Below, in pieces: positions 52,125 through 61,426 of a stretch of DNA of 64,000 bases. Positions within the stretch are counted from its first letter, which is position 1, and the number at the start of each line of letters is the position of its first letter. The DNA is taken from contig NZ_CP101137.1 in the NCBI RefSeq assembly GCF_028473745.1, forward strand, positions 5,456,001 to 5,520,000. The letters are read 5' to 3'. The DNA comes from Streptomyces sp. M92 (GTDB taxonomy: Bacteria > Actinomycetota > Actinomycetes > Streptomycetales > Streptomycetaceae). The notes below the pieces were generated by a model that was given only the letters and a program-made list of their open reading frames with translations, was not told where the DNA came from and made no database searches. The position numbers were made by a program, and so were the translations under genes.

Positions 52125-53252
52125 TCAGAGAGCAAACCCACGTACGCGGAATTGCATGACGCGGTAGGGCCATCCCGCCTGGGTGTTCCATTGGCTCACG
52201 GCCAGGTGTAGGTCGTTGAGCGTTGACCCGGGAATGACGTAGCCGCCGTACAACTGCGCGACGTGGGTGTCGTCCTCGTCGCCCCAGGACGTGCCCCACA
52301 GCAGGGTGCGGCGGTGGGCGGTGCGCAGGTCCGCGGTGAGGTGGTCCGCGACCAGGCCCTCGATCCGGTAGTCGCCCTGGTTGAACCAGGTCAGGATCCA
52401 CCGGCCGTCGAGCAGCCGCAGGCACAGCTCGCCGAACGCGCCGTCCAGGACGGGTGTGGGCGGGTTGCCCCAGGCCCAGCAGCCGTCGAGGGCCCGTCCC
52501 CACGGTTCGTAGGCTCCGGGGTCTGTCAGCCGGTCGAGGCGGACCCGGTGCAGGATGACCGGCTTGTCCCGCTGGAACCCGGTGGACAGGACGTAGACGT
52601 AGCCGTCGTCGCCGAGGGCCCAGGTGAGCAGCTGGAACATGCCGTCGTGCAGGTTTGGGGGGAACACGGCACCGGTGGGGCTCCAGGTTGCGCCCGAGTC
52701 GTCCGACCGCCAGATCTCGGTGCGTACCACGTTGCCAGGCCCTTTGTTCATCATGACGTGCAGGTAGATCGTGTCACCGAGGGTGATCACGTCGGAGGGC
52801 AGCACGGTGGAGTACTCGGGGTTGTCGTGGTCGTACGGGCACAGCTGCCGGGCGTGCCGTCCACCCACCGCGCCGGTCCAGACGACCGGTCGGCCGGGCC
52901 CGTCGAAGCGCCCGTACAGCGCCACGGGCGAGCGCCACCACCCGCCGCCGACCTTGGCTTCCTCGAAGGTGTCGCCGAAGACGAACAGGAGCCGGCCGTC
53001 GGGTGTCCGTACAGGCACGCCCAGGTCGGTGGCCTCCATCCGGAACCGGGTGGTGAGACCGGGACCGGTGAGGTCGGCGATCTTGGAGACGTGGAGGGGG
53101 CCTGTCGCCGCGTGGGCCGGCGTGCGGAGCTGGGGTACGCCCGCGACGACCGCCGTGGCGGCCGCTCGGAGGAAACCGGCCCGGCTGAGGTGGACCGGTC
53201 GGATGAGGGCCTGGGGCGGGCGGGGGGCGCTGCGCGGTGTGCTGTCGTGCAT
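52125..53252 (-). CDS. secreted DUF4185 protein
   Basis: This 375-residue protein has an export signal (LSRAGFLRAAATAVVAGV; only one Arg, so not a classic twin-arginine motif). A five-bladed beta-propeller-like domain follows, with LFVFGDTFEEAKVGGGWWRS, EIWRSDDSGATWSPTGAVF and GYVYVLSTGFQRDKPVILHR. This matches DUF4185, seen in extracellular actinobacterial proteins and related to glycosidase-like propellers. ATG at 53252 follows AAGGAG. The function is probably carbohydrate-related; this is unproven. Confidence 0.82.
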   Translation of the reverse strand: MHDSTPRSAPRPPQALIRPVHLSRAGFLRAAATAVVAGVPQLRTPAHAATGPLHVSKIADLTGPGLTTRFRMEATDLGVPVRTPDGRLLFVFGDTFEEAKVGGGWWRSPVALYGRFDGPGRPVVWTGAVGGRHARQLCPYDHDNPEYSTVLPSDVITLGDTIYLHVMMNKGPGNVVRTEIWRSDDSGATWSPTGAVFPPNLHDGMFQLLTWALGDDGYVYVLSTGFQRDKPVILHRVRLDRLTDPGAYEPWGRALDGCWAWGNPPTPVLDGAFGELCLRLLDGRWILTWFNQGDYRIEGLVADHLTADLRTAHRRTLLWGTSWGDEDDTHVAQLYGGYVIPGSTLNDLHLAVSQWNTQAGWPYRVMQFRVRGFAL

Positions 53253-53751
53253 GAACACTCCTTGGTGGAGGGAATCAAGAGGGAGGAGCAGTGGGCGGCG
53301 TGACCACGGTGGCCGTGAGGGCATACGCCGGGCGGTGCCCGCAGCGGCTGTCCGTGTCTTGCATGTCCCGGCCGTTTCCTCAGCCGACTGTCAGGCAGCC
53401 GTGGCGGGCCGTGCGGGAGCTGGGCCTGCGGCGTGATCGGCCTTTCTGGCCGCCGCTGACCACGCCGCGGGTCGGAGCGTCCGGCTGTGGGGCGCATCAG
53501 CCCCTACGGATCCCAGCACGTGGCACCGGGTACCGGCTTTCGGGGGTGCGGGGTTCGGGGTGCCTACGGGACAGTGCCGTCGGCAGTCGAGGCAGGCGTC
53601 GTAGATCCAGACGGCGGTGGACCCGCCGTCACCGCATCTGCCACAAGCGCCTTGGGACGCTGGTGAACAGGGCCGTCCGCGGCATCGGCATGCCGGCGGG
53701 AAGTGCTCACCCACCCGCCGCGGCGCCTGGGCGCCGGGCTGCCCCGAGGCA
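53253..53751. other. intergenic with a Cys-rich remnant
   Basis: On the minus strand near 53560-53660, GACGRCGDGGSTAVWIYD followed by ACLDCRRHC resembles a small zinc-ribbon protein C-terminus. No start and no complete gene can be supported. Confidence 0.4.
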
Positions 53752-53790
53752 GGTGTACGGGTCCGGGATGCGATCCCGGACCCGTACACC
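53752..53790. terminator. perfect 18-bp hairpin terminator
   Basis: GGTGTACGGGTCCGGGAT (53752-53769) pairs perfectly with 53773-53790 around the 3-base loop GCG. It lies 20 bases past the stop of the I36 gene. Confidence 0.85.
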
Positions 53791-53810
53791 TCATGTTCCG
53801 TGCTCCTGCT

Positions 53811-54290
53811 TCAGCAGCGGGCGTCGACGGAGCTGGTCCGGTCGTTGTCGGACGGGGCCAGTTGGCCCTGCCAGTGGCCCGGTACGCCGCCCATGAACCC
53901 GGTGAAGTTGCTGTTCAGGTACAGGTCGATGGTGGTGGGGGTGCGGTTCCAGCCGGAGGTGAGCTGGTCGTTGAAGGCGGCGGGGACGACGTGCCGGCCG
54001 CAGCTGGGCACCCGCCACATGGCTCCCCCGCCGTCGTACTCGGTGAAGAAGCAGGTCCAGCCGTCGCGGCAGTCGCCCCAAGCCCTGGCCCGGACATCGC
54101 TCCCGGTGTAGTAGTACACGCCCTGGGCGCCCACGACGCGGGTCTCCGACGCGGTCGCGGCGGTGGTCGCGGGCATGATGAGCGTCGCGGCAGCCGCAGC
54201 GACAGCCACGAGCCCGGTGGTCAGCCTCTTCCACGCAGCGCCACTGGCAGGACGGACTGCTGTTTCCCGTCGCTTCTCGACACTGTCCAT
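53811..54290 (-). CDS. secreted peptidase inhibitor-like protein (family I36)
   Basis: This 159-residue protein has a signal peptide (TTGLVAVAAAAATLIMPATT, cut after about residue 48). A small crystallin-like domain follows, with CRDGWTCFFTEYDGGGAMWR, SCGRHVVPAAFNDQLTSGWN and DLYLNSNFTGFMGGVPGHW. Conserved Cys residues suggest two disulfides. Relatives include the SMI metalloprotease inhibitor of Streptomyces. ATG at 54290 has GGGAG five bases upstream; ATG 54317 has none. It is divergent from the HTH-nSTAND-WD40 gene. Confidence 0.8.
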   Translation of the reverse strand: MDSVEKRRETAVRPASGAAWKRLTTGLVAVAAAAATLIMPATTAATASETRVVGAQGVYYYTGSDVRARAWGDCRDGWTCFFTEYDGGGAMWRVPSCGRHVVPAAFNDQLTSGWNRTPTTIDLYLNSNFTGFMGGVPGHWQGQLAPSDNDRTSSVDARC

Positions 54291-54468
54291 GGGATCTCCC
54301 AGCACACGCTTCTTCATGGGATTTCTCTTTTCCGCTCGTTGTCCGGTCCTCGGTGCGGGACCTGATGCACCGTTTGTAGCCGCTAATCTGTTGTTCGAGG
54401 CCGGTCCGCCGATGCTGAACAAACGGATACCGAACAATCGGTGTGACCGGGAGAGGGAAGGTGAGTGT

Positions 54469-57381
54469 GTGCCACGGGGAGAGAGCCCTCTGGACCCGGA
54501 CAATGGTCCTCTGTTCGAATTCGCGGCGCGTTTGCGGAAACTGCGGGAGCAGGCCGGCCGTCCCACCTACCGGGACCTCGCACGGAACGCGCACTATGGG
54601 ATCGCCACGTTGTCCTCGGCCGCGGCGGGCCGCCAGCTGCCCAGCCTGGCCGTCACCCTCGCCTACGTCCGTGCCTGCGGCGGTGACGAGCGGGAATGGA
54701 AGCTGATCTGGCAACGGACGGCCGACGCGTGCACCGGAACGGACTCCTCTGCCGAGACCTGCGCGGAGGGCCGGCAGAGGAACGGCGCCAAGCCGCCCTA
54801 TGTCGGTCTGTTCCCGTTCGGGGAGGTAGACTCCGGTGTCTTCTTCGGACGCGAGAAACTGACCAACACACTGGTCGAACATTTGAAGGAGAAGCGGCTC
54901 CTCGTGTTGTTCGGGGCGTCAGGATCCGGCAAGTCATCGGTGCTGCGCGCGGGTGTGCTTCCCGCCTTTCCCGGTGTTTCCCCACTGGCCTTCACACCTG
55001 GCCCGCATCCGCTGGCGGAATGCGCGGCCCGGCTCTCGACCCGCGTCGGCGCCGCCCCCGACTCGGTGCACGCCGGACTCATGGCCGAGCCGCGCACCTT
55101 CCACCGGATGGTGCGGCAGATCCTCGCCGGGCAGGAAGAGACAGGCTCCGCGGCGGACGAACTGCTCGTGCTCGTGGACCAGTTCGAAGAGGTGTTCACC
55201 CTCTGCCGCGACGTGCGGGAACGGGAGCGGTTCGTCGCCGCGCTCGTGCACGCGGCACAGGTCCCCGACAGCCGAACCCGGGTCGCCATCGCCGTGCGGT
55301 CCGACTTCTACACACACTGCACGCGGCTGCCCGGTCTCGTCGACGCCCTGCCCCACGCCCACCATCCCGTCGGCCCGATGACGGTCGAGGAACTGAGGGC
55401 GGCGATCATAGGGCCCGCCGCCCGCTTTCGGCTCACCGTCGAAAGTGCCCTGCTGACGACCCTCACCGCCGACGCCCACGGCCGGCCGGGTGCGCTGCCC
55501 CTGCTCTCGCACGCTCTGCTGGAGACCTGGAAGCGACGGCGGGGCAACGCTCTCACCCTGGCCGGCTACCGCGCGGCGGGCGGCTTCGAAGGTGCCCTCA
55601 CCCAGACCGCCGAGAAGCTGTACAGCGCCCTGAGCGAAACCCGGCAGAGGGCCGCACGGCGGCTGTTCATGCGGCTCATCGCGCTGGGGGAGGGCACCGA
55701 GGACACCAAACGCCCTGTGCCCCGCCAGGAACTCGACGGCGGTCCCGATACCGAGTTCGTCCTCGAACAAGCGACCCGGGCCAGACTGCTGACCGCCGAC
55801 GGCGACCACGTGGAGATCGCACACGAGGCGCTGATCCGCTGCTGGCCGCGGCTGGGTGACTGGCTGGAGGAGGACCGCGGCCAGGAACGTCTGCAACGCG
55901 CGCTCACCGAGGCCACCACCCTCTGGGAGTCCCTGGACCACGACCCCGACATCCTGTACCGCGGTGTACGCCTCGCCGCCGTGAAGGACCTCCCGTCACA
56001 CGCCCTGACCGCCCGGGAACGCGCCTTTCTCGATGCCAGCGAGGCGGCGGCACAGCAGACGCAAGAGCGCGGCCGCCAACGCCTGCGCCGACTGCGCAGG
56101 CTGGCCGGAGCCCTGGTCGTCCTGCTCGTGTGCGCCGTGGCCGCCGCCGGTTTCGCTGTACAGGCGCAGAACACCGTCACCCAGCAGCGCAATGAGGCCG
56201 TGGCCCTCCGGGCCGCCGACGAAGCCGTGCGCCTCAGCCCGCACAACCCGTCACTGGCCGTCCAGATCGCACTGGCCGCCTACCGGCAGACACAGCAGGA
56301 CCGTACGGGGAACGCCCTGCTCAGCTCCCTGTCCATTGCGTCGACCGATCCCACAACGACCGACCCGAAACCAGTCGGGCACACACCGGCCGTGCCCGCC
56401 GACGGCCGCACGCTGGCCATGGCCGACGGTTCGCAGGTCGTCCTGTGGGACATGGAGAACCCACGGCAGCCCCGCCGGCTCGGTACCACCGACGGTGTTG
56501 GCCTGGGCCCGATCCAGTTCACCCGGGACGGCGACACACTGCTCGGTGTGGACAGCAACCGCACGCTCTGGCTGTGGGACGTGACCGACCCGCTCAACCC
56601 CAGGGTGCTGTCGAAGCGGCCCACGGAACACACCGGCTACGTCTACTCCGTCGCAGTGCGCCACGACGGTCTCGTGGCCGCCACCGGCAGCTATGACGAC
56701 ACCATCCGCCTCTGGGACATCGCCGACCCGGCCCACCCCCGCCTGCTGGACAAGCTCACCGGGCACGACGGTGACGTCAAACCCGTGGTCTTCAGCCCGG
56801 ACGGAAAGACCCTGGCCTCGGGCTCCAACGACCACCACGTCCGCATCTGGGACGTGACCGACCCGCACCACGCCACCTCCGTCGCCGTCCTCAAGGGGCA
56901 CGAACACTTCGTCGATGCCCTCGCCTACAGCCCGGACGGCCGTACGCTGCTGAGTGGGAGCGACGACCGCACGGCAAAGCTGTGGGACATCAGCGCACTT
57001 CCCCGCCGCCGCGAGCTGGGCGAGCTGGCGAGGCACGCGGATATCGTCACCGGCGTGGCCTTCGCCTCCCACGGCCGCACGGCGGCGACCGTCGGCATCG
57101 ACGGCGTGGTGAACGTCTGGGACGTGACCGACCGCGCGCGTCCCGTCCCTCTGGCCCACCTGACCAGCCTTCGCGGAACGGTCAAGGAAGTCCGCTATCT
57201 CGAGGCAGACGGCACGTTCCTGACCGTGACCGCCCACCACAGCGTCCAGATCTGGTACACCGACATCGACCGGGCCCTCGCCGACGCCTGCGACCACATC
57301 CACCACACCATCAGCCGCGCCCAATGGGCCCGCCACTTTCCCAGCCTCGACTACGCTCCGCCCTGCCCGCGCCGCACGTGA
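54469..57381 (+). CDS. HTH-nSTAND-WD40 signalling protein
   Basis: This 970-residue protein has, in order: an XRE-like helix-turn-helix (about 15-75, EFAARLRKLREQAGRPTYRD) and an nSTAND1 P-loop NTPase (about 105-430). The NTPase has Walker A LFGASGSGKSSVLRAG and Walker B-like LLVLVDQFEEVF. A membrane helix (about 544-566, LAGALVVLLVCAVAAAGFAV) is followed by about seven WD40 repeats (about 640-945; WDMENP, WDVTDP, WDIADP, WDVTDP, WDISAL, WDVTDR). The ending CDHIHHTISRAQWARHFPSL is typical. Similar proteins sense ligands by the propeller and oligomerise. GTG at 54469 has GGGAAGG upstream. Confidence 0.87.
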   Translation: MPRGESPLDPDNGPLFEFAARLRKLREQAGRPTYRDLARNAHYGIATLSSAAAGRQLPSLAVTLAYVRACGGDEREWKLIWQRTADACTGTDSSAETCAEGRQRNGAKPPYVGLFPFGEVDSGVFFGREKLTNTLVEHLKEKRLLVLFGASGSGKSSVLRAGVLPAFPGVSPLAFTPGPHPLAECAARLSTRVGAAPDSVHAGLMAEPRTFHRMVRQILAGQEETGSAADELLVLVDQFEEVFTLCRDVRERERFVAALVHAAQVPDSRTRVAIAVRSDFYTHCTRLPGLVDALPHAHHPVGPMTVEELRAAIIGPAARFRLTVESALLTTLTADAHGRPGALPLLSHALLETWKRRRGNALTLAGYRAAGGFEGALTQTAEKLYSALSETRQRAARRLFMRLIALGEGTEDTKRPVPRQELDGGPDTEFVLEQATRARLLTADGDHVEIAHEALIRCWPRLGDWLEEDRGQERLQRALTEATTLWESLDHDPDILYRGVRLAAVKDLPSHALTARERAFLDASEAAAQQTQERGRQRLRRLRRLAGALVVLLVCAVAAAGFAVQAQNTVTQQRNEAVALRAADEAVRLSPHNPSLAVQIALAAYRQTQQDRTGNALLSSLSIASTDPTTTDPKPVGHTPAVPADGRTLAMADGSQVVLWDMENPRQPRRLGTTDGVGLGPIQFTRDGDTLLGVDSNRTLWLWDVTDPLNPRVLSKRPTEHTGYVYSVAVRHDGLVAATGSYDDTIRLWDIADPAHPRLLDKLTGHDGDVKPVVFSPDGKTLASGSNDHHVRIWDVTDPHHATSVAVLKGHEHFVDALAYSPDGRTLLSGSDDRTAKLWDISALPRRRELGELARHADIVTGVAFASHGRTAATVGIDGVVNVWDVTDRARPVPLAHLTSLRGTVKEVRYLEADGTFLTVTAHHSVQIWYTDIDRALADACDHIHHTISRAQWARHFPSLDYAPPCPRRT

Positions 57382-58477
57382 CGTGGAGCGGCCGACGGGG
57401 ATCACGTCCGGCGACGTGCGACGGGGTCCTGTCGTGGCGCAGGCGCCGCCCCCGGTGTCGTGGGTGAGGGCGCTGTGGCGGAGCCCGGTGGATTGAAGTC
57501 GTCCAGGTCCCCGATGGCACCGACGCCGCAGGTCCGTGGAAGCCGGTCTCGTTGGTTTATACGCTTCGTGGTCACGATCACGTCGGCCTCGTCTCGGTAC
57601 CAGCGCCGCCGGCGAGGGAAGACCTGGATCGGCAGGTCCACGACGTCCAGGGGGAGGGTGCGGCCGGTCCGGTGGAGAACGTGGACGGGGAGCTGGAACC
57701 CGGCTCGTACCGAGGGGCGGTCGGCGGCCTCGCAGCGCTGATCATCGCGGCAGGCACGTTGGGCTGTGCACGGCTGAATCAGCGGGGCAACGAGTAGGAC
57801 GGGGACACCTCTCCATCTCGCCCACGGAGGGCGCTGCAACCACGCAATTACGCTCGTTTAACTGGTGGAGAGGCAGTGTTCCGGCCATGCACTCTTCCCA
57901 GCCGTGAGGCGGCACGGTGGAGATGACCGGCTGATCGCGAGGACGGAGGCGGATGAGCGGCCGTCCCGCGCCAGCGGGCGCGGTAGCGCAGGTGCTTTGC
58001 CCTTGGGGAGCATCTGCGCCGCAGGTAGTGCTTGGGTGTTCAGTTTTCTGAACACCCAAGCAGGGGTGTGTCCAGTCAACGGTTGATCTTGGTTGTTGAG
58101 GGTCAGTGGCTGGTGGGGGTGAGTCGGCCTTCGAAGGCGATCTGGAACGCGTTTAGCGGTGCCTTCCAGCGCATCGTCCAGCGGCGGCGTACGCGAGGGC
58201 GGCACGGTCCGTGTCGCCGTGGGGCCACCAGATGTCGCCTCGGACGCGGTGGGGGCGGCCTTCCCAGCCCAGGGCTTGGGCGGTGGTCAGGGCGGTGGGG
58301 AAGTCGCCGGCCATGCGGGCGAGATGGGCGAGTCCGCGGCGGGCGGCGGGAGCGAGGCGGCGTCGGCCGTCAGGTACGGCCTCTGCAACCCACTACGACC
58401 AAGGTCGCCGACAGCGGCCCCGTGGAGACGCGTAGGGCAGTGCCTCCCGCTTCCCTGGCTCATGGGAAGCTCACCGC
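57382..58477. other. 1.1 kb with only gene fragments
   Basis: On the minus strand, 57740-57570 reads AGFQLPVHVLHRTGRTLPLD and RRRRWYRDEADVIVTT, an orphan domain. At 58170-58104, MRWKAPLNAFQIAFEGRLTP ends in stop and resembles a transposase C-terminus (IS256 type, uncertain). Plus-strand frames are low-complexity. No intact gene is supported. Confidence 0.45.
58150..58390 (-). pseudogene. fragment of a TPR-like protein
   Basis: About 80 residues are readable: PDGRRRLAPAARRGLAHLAR, MAGDFPTALTTAQALGWEGR, RGDIWWPHGDTDRAALAYAA. The helix-turn-helix repeat spacing resembles tetratricopeptide-type proteins. No start is present, and similarity stops at both ends. Confidence 0.45.
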
Positions 58478-59080
58478 ATGACTTTCAGGCCCGTTCCCCG
58501 TGCACGTGTAATCGTGATGACCGTGCTCATCGCTCTTGGTTCACTGTCTCTGTCCGCCTGTGCCAACGAGGGGCCCGGGAGCGGAGGTAACACGAACTTC
58601 GTGGCTGGCCCGGATGGCATTGCGACCGCGGCCAAGGGGGAGCGGCAGCCTGTCGGCACGATCAAGGGCGAGACTCTGCAAGGTGAGCCGCTCGACATCG
58701 CAGACTTCCGAGGCGAGGTTGTCGTGATCAACGTCTGGGGTTCCTGGTGCCCGCCTTGCCGGGCCGAAGCCCCGTACCTCACCAAGGTTGCCAAGGAAAT
58801 GAAGGGGAAGGGTGTCGCATTTGTCGGCATCAACACCCGGGACAGCGGGAAGACCGCACCAAAGGCATTCGAAGAGAATTTCAGCATCTCATATCCGAGC
58901 CTGTATGACCCGAAAGGGAAGACCATTCTTTCGGGTTTCCCCAGGGGTACGGTTAGCCTTAAGGGACTTCCGGCAACAATTGTCTTGGATCGAAGCGAAA
59001 ATATAGCGGCCAGGGCGTTCGGTGGAGTCGATGACGTCGCCCTACATAAGATGATCGATCCTCTGCTTGAGGAGAAGTAG
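58478..59080 (+). CDS. TlpA/ResA-type thioredoxin lipoprotein
   Basis: This 200-residue protein has a lipoprotein signal (LIALGSLSLSACANEG, Cys about residue 28) and a thioredoxin-fold domain. The active site is WGSWCPPCRAEAPYL, with KGLPATIVLDRS carrying the cis-Pro loop. It should work outside the membrane as a thiol-disulfide oxidoreductase, perhaps for cytochrome c maturation or envelope repair. The 3' third has lower GC than neighbouring genes, which suggests transfer. No partner gene lies nearby. Confidence 0.87.
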   Translation: MTFRPVPRARVIVMTVLIALGSLSLSACANEGPGSGGNTNFVAGPDGIATAAKGERQPVGTIKGETLQGEPLDIADFRGEVVVINVWGSWCPPCRAEAPYLTKVAKEMKGKGVAFVGINTRDSGKTAPKAFEENFSISYPSLYDPKGKTILSGFPRGTVSLKGLPATIVLDRSENIAARAFGGVDDVALHKMIDPLLEEK

Positions 59081-59202
59081 AATCGTCGACCCCCTCTCCG
59101 AGCACGGCTGCGGCCTGTGCCGGTCGGGGGCTCTGTGCCGGCTCGGCAGCCAGCGCTGACGGCTGCCCCGCCCTGCGTGCGTGGGCGGCTTGGCAAAGCG
59201 CG

Positions 59203-59586
59203 CTACCGGTCAGGTGCCGCGCTGCCGCGCCGACCCTGCTCGAAGAAGGTGCCCTCCTTCCGCCTCTCGTAGGCGGGTTCGGCTCGCGCCATCCACGCGT
59301 CCACGTCGGCCGCCATCGAGGGGAACCTTTCCTTCATGGGCTCTGCCAGATCGGAGATCTCCTCCCAGGAGTCGGCCAGGTACGTCTCGTTCTCCAAGCC
59401 GATCGCGACAGCCACTCGGAATTGGTCGTCCGACATCAGCCACCGCTTCGCCACCTCGATCACGGCTGCCACGTCGTCGGGACGGAGGATCCACGACATG
59501 GACAGGAGTTGCTCGGAGATGTAGCCCGGGACGACGCCGGGTGCCCTGCGATCGACCAGGAAATCCATGACGTCTTCCACCTGCAT
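59203..59586 (-). CDS. hypothetical protein of 127 residues
   Basis: ATG at 59586 begins MQVEDVMDFLVDRRAPGVVP. The protein is helical and acidic, with WILRPDDVAAVIEVAKRWLM, EEISDLAEPMKERFPSMAAD and AWMARAEPAYERRKEGTFFE. No family is recognised. The codon pattern is typical of Streptomyces. Confidence 0.55.
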   Translation of the reverse strand: MQVEDVMDFLVDRRAPGVVPGYISEQLLSMSWILRPDDVAAVIEVAKRWLMSDDQFRVAVAIGLENETYLADSWEEISDLAEPMKERFPSMAADVDAWMARAEPAYERRKEGTFFEQGRRGSAAPDR

Positions 59587-59947
59587 GGATCACAACCTCC
59601 GGTACACGCGGTATTCATAGGGGGTCTGACCAGGATCGATCGCCCCGCCGTGGGGCAAGGCTTGATCAAGTGCCGAAGTCGTGTGGCTGGTCCGGGACAT
59701 GACCGGTTGGGGGGCGCAGCGGAGCAGGTACGGACTTCGTGATCATTGGGGTGTCGAAGCTCGACGATCGCGAGGGGCCCATGCCTGCTGCATCTTTCCC
59801 CATTCCCGTCGTGTCGGGGTGCCCCCGAGATAAGCGTCAAAGCCGCCAGTAGTTGATCCTGAGGTTGTGGGGCGGGCCAGCCGTCACCTGTTTGGCCGAG
59901 TGTCGTGAGTGGTGATGTTGGCCGTCGTCTGCATCCGGGGTGGGACT
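59587..59947. other. intergenic, nothing supported
   Basis: No gene or strong repeat is seen. It precedes a Tn3-type transposase fragment, so the outer end of that transposon may lie here. Confidence 0.4.
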
Positions 59948-60201
59948 GTGGCCTCGATCGAGCGGACCGCGTATCCGCGGTTCAAGCGGCTGATCACCAC
60001 GCATGAGCTCATCTGTTCTTCACGCCGACTCGGGAGGAGGCGGCGTGGGCGGCCGAGCGGCTGGACTCGACTGAACATCAGCTCGAGCTGCTGCCGACAC
60101 TGAAATCGTATCAGCGGATGGGGCGCTTCCAGAAGCCGAAGGAGTACCCGCAGATGGTGGTCGACTTCGTACGCCGCGCGGTCGAGTTGGAGGGCTGGTG
60201 A
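59948..60201 (+). pseudogene. N-terminal fragment of a Tn3-family transposase (DUF4158)
   Basis: GTG at 59948 begins ASIERTAYPRFKRLITTHEL. After a frameshift near 60010 it continues FFTPTREEAAWAAERLDSTE, LLPTLKSYQRMGRFQKPKEY and VDFVRRAVELEGW. It matches the DUF4158 N-terminal region of Tn3-type transposases. It stops at 60201, just before a 21-bp inverted repeat. Confidence 0.75.
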
Positions 60202-60207
60202 GAACCC

Positions 60208-60228
60208 TGTCACCAGCCGCAAACGGCG
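60208..60228 (+). repeat. left copy of a perfect 21-bp inverted repeat
   Basis: The 21 bases begin TGTCACCAGCCG and end AAACGGCG. They are exactly complementary to 62478-62498. Confidence 0.9.
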
Positions 60229-60402
60229 GTGTACTTCAGCGACGACGTCCCCGAGTCCGAGCGCCTCGGCCCTCTGCGCGGTGTCCGCACTCGGTTCCGA
60301 GCCGAGGTGATCGACCAGCACGACCTTCTGCAGAACCGGCTGCGCGACCTCACGGGCGCGTGCCGCGCTTCGATCCGGGCCACGTGTCGCGGTCCGTACC
60401 AC

Positions 60403-60711
60403 TCACAGCAAACCGTCCTGGTCCGGGTCGAACGTCCTGATCGCCTTGCGGATGTCCCACACCGGGCACTGAGCCGGCGCGTACGAGCCCTGCGGGGTCC
60501 ACGACAGTATCCCGACGGGAGGACCGCTCGGCTCCAGCCCTTCCGCGCGGATCTGTTTCGACGTGTACAGGTATGCGGGCAGCGTCTCGCTCGTGTACGA
60601 CGGCAGCAGCGGCCCGGCTTGCCTCTGCCGGTATACCGGATCCCCGAACAGGTCCCAGCCCACAGGCTCCCGGGGCGGGCGGCGCGACGACACGGTCCCT
60701 ACTTCGGGCAC
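60403..60711 (-). CDS. hypothetical protein of 102 residues, second of a coupled pair
   Basis: GTG at 60711 overlaps the upstream gene by 13 bases. The protein reads PVGWDLFGDPVYRQRQAGPL, AYLYTSKQIRAEGLEPSGPP and ILSWTPQGSYAPAQCPVWDI. The middle segment resembles a domain of RRQRL-motif proteins seen on actinobacterial mobile elements. This similarity is weak, and the zinc cysteines are absent. Confidence 0.55.
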   Translation of the reverse strand: MPEVGTVSSRRPPREPVGWDLFGDPVYRQRQAGPLLPSYTSETLPAYLYTSKQIRAEGLEPSGPPVGILSWTPQGSYAPAQCPVWDIRKAIRTFDPDQDGLL

Positions 60712-61007
60712 TGCGCGGCGTCCAAGTGGGCCAGCGCCAGCCGCAGCGAGAGAATCGCGGTGCCGAACGAGAGGTTGTCGATCCCGTGCGCGTACAGCTG
60801 GCCGGGGTGCACGACGAATGCCTCCGACACACGCCGAGCCATGCCCTCCTGCTCGTCCGGCGCGGTCGAGCACAGCAGGTCCTCCACTGCCAGTGTCAGG
60901 TCCGGTGTGCCGATGTCCGGCCATAGGTGGCGGTCGACGCGCAGGGCCGTGTGCTTGATGTCGGCGACCGCCTCAGCCAGTTCCTCGCGAGCTTCCTGAT
61001 GGTTCAT
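60699..61007 (-). CDS. hypothetical protein of 102 residues, first of a coupled pair
   Basis: ATG at 61007 begins MNHQEAREELAEAVADIKHT. The rest is helical, with ALRVDRHLWPDIGTPDLTLA and AHGIDNLSFGTAILSLRLAL. No family is recognised. The downstream gene overlaps it, so they form one operon inside the 21-bp repeat-bounded segment. Confidence 0.6.
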   Translation of the reverse strand: MNHQEAREELAEAVADIKHTALRVDRHLWPDIGTPDLTLAVEDLLCSTAPDEQEGMARRVSEAFVVHPGQLYAHGIDNLSFGTAILSLRLALAHLDAAQCPK

Positions 61008-61426
61008 GGCGGCAGTCTGTCGCAGCGGCGAGGTCAGGTGAGGAGGAAACGAGGCAAGAAGCAGTCTGTCTTCCAGGCCCAGCCCTGCTGCTTCTGCTGC
61101 TGGCATGTGCGTTGCTCATCCTTCTCGACACGGGCGTCTCGATCAGCCCGTCGTCTGGGCCGGGTAGGTGCCCACCAAGCCGAGCCGACGACGTCCCCGA
61201 GACCGCGATCTCGGGAACGTCGTGCTGCAGGCTCGACGGTTCCCCGCCCTCGTACCGCCGCGGACGTCGAGCAGTCGGTGCTGAGCCGCACAGATCGGTG
61301 AGCCCCCTGCTTTCATCACCGCAGTCACCTCCGTAGGACGAGACTCGGTCGCCGCCGATGGCTCAGGGAGCCGAAGACGGAATAGCGCCCGCGCGGCTGA
61401 CGAGACGGCGCAGATAACCTGCGCGA
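61008..61426. other. intergenic with a strong hairpin
   Basis: No gene is supported. ACGTcCCCGAGA (61191-61202) pairs with TCTCGGGaACGT (61209-61220) around a 6-base loop, with one internal mismatch. It lies between the divergent pair and the ADP-ribosylglycohydrolase gene. Confidence 0.5.
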
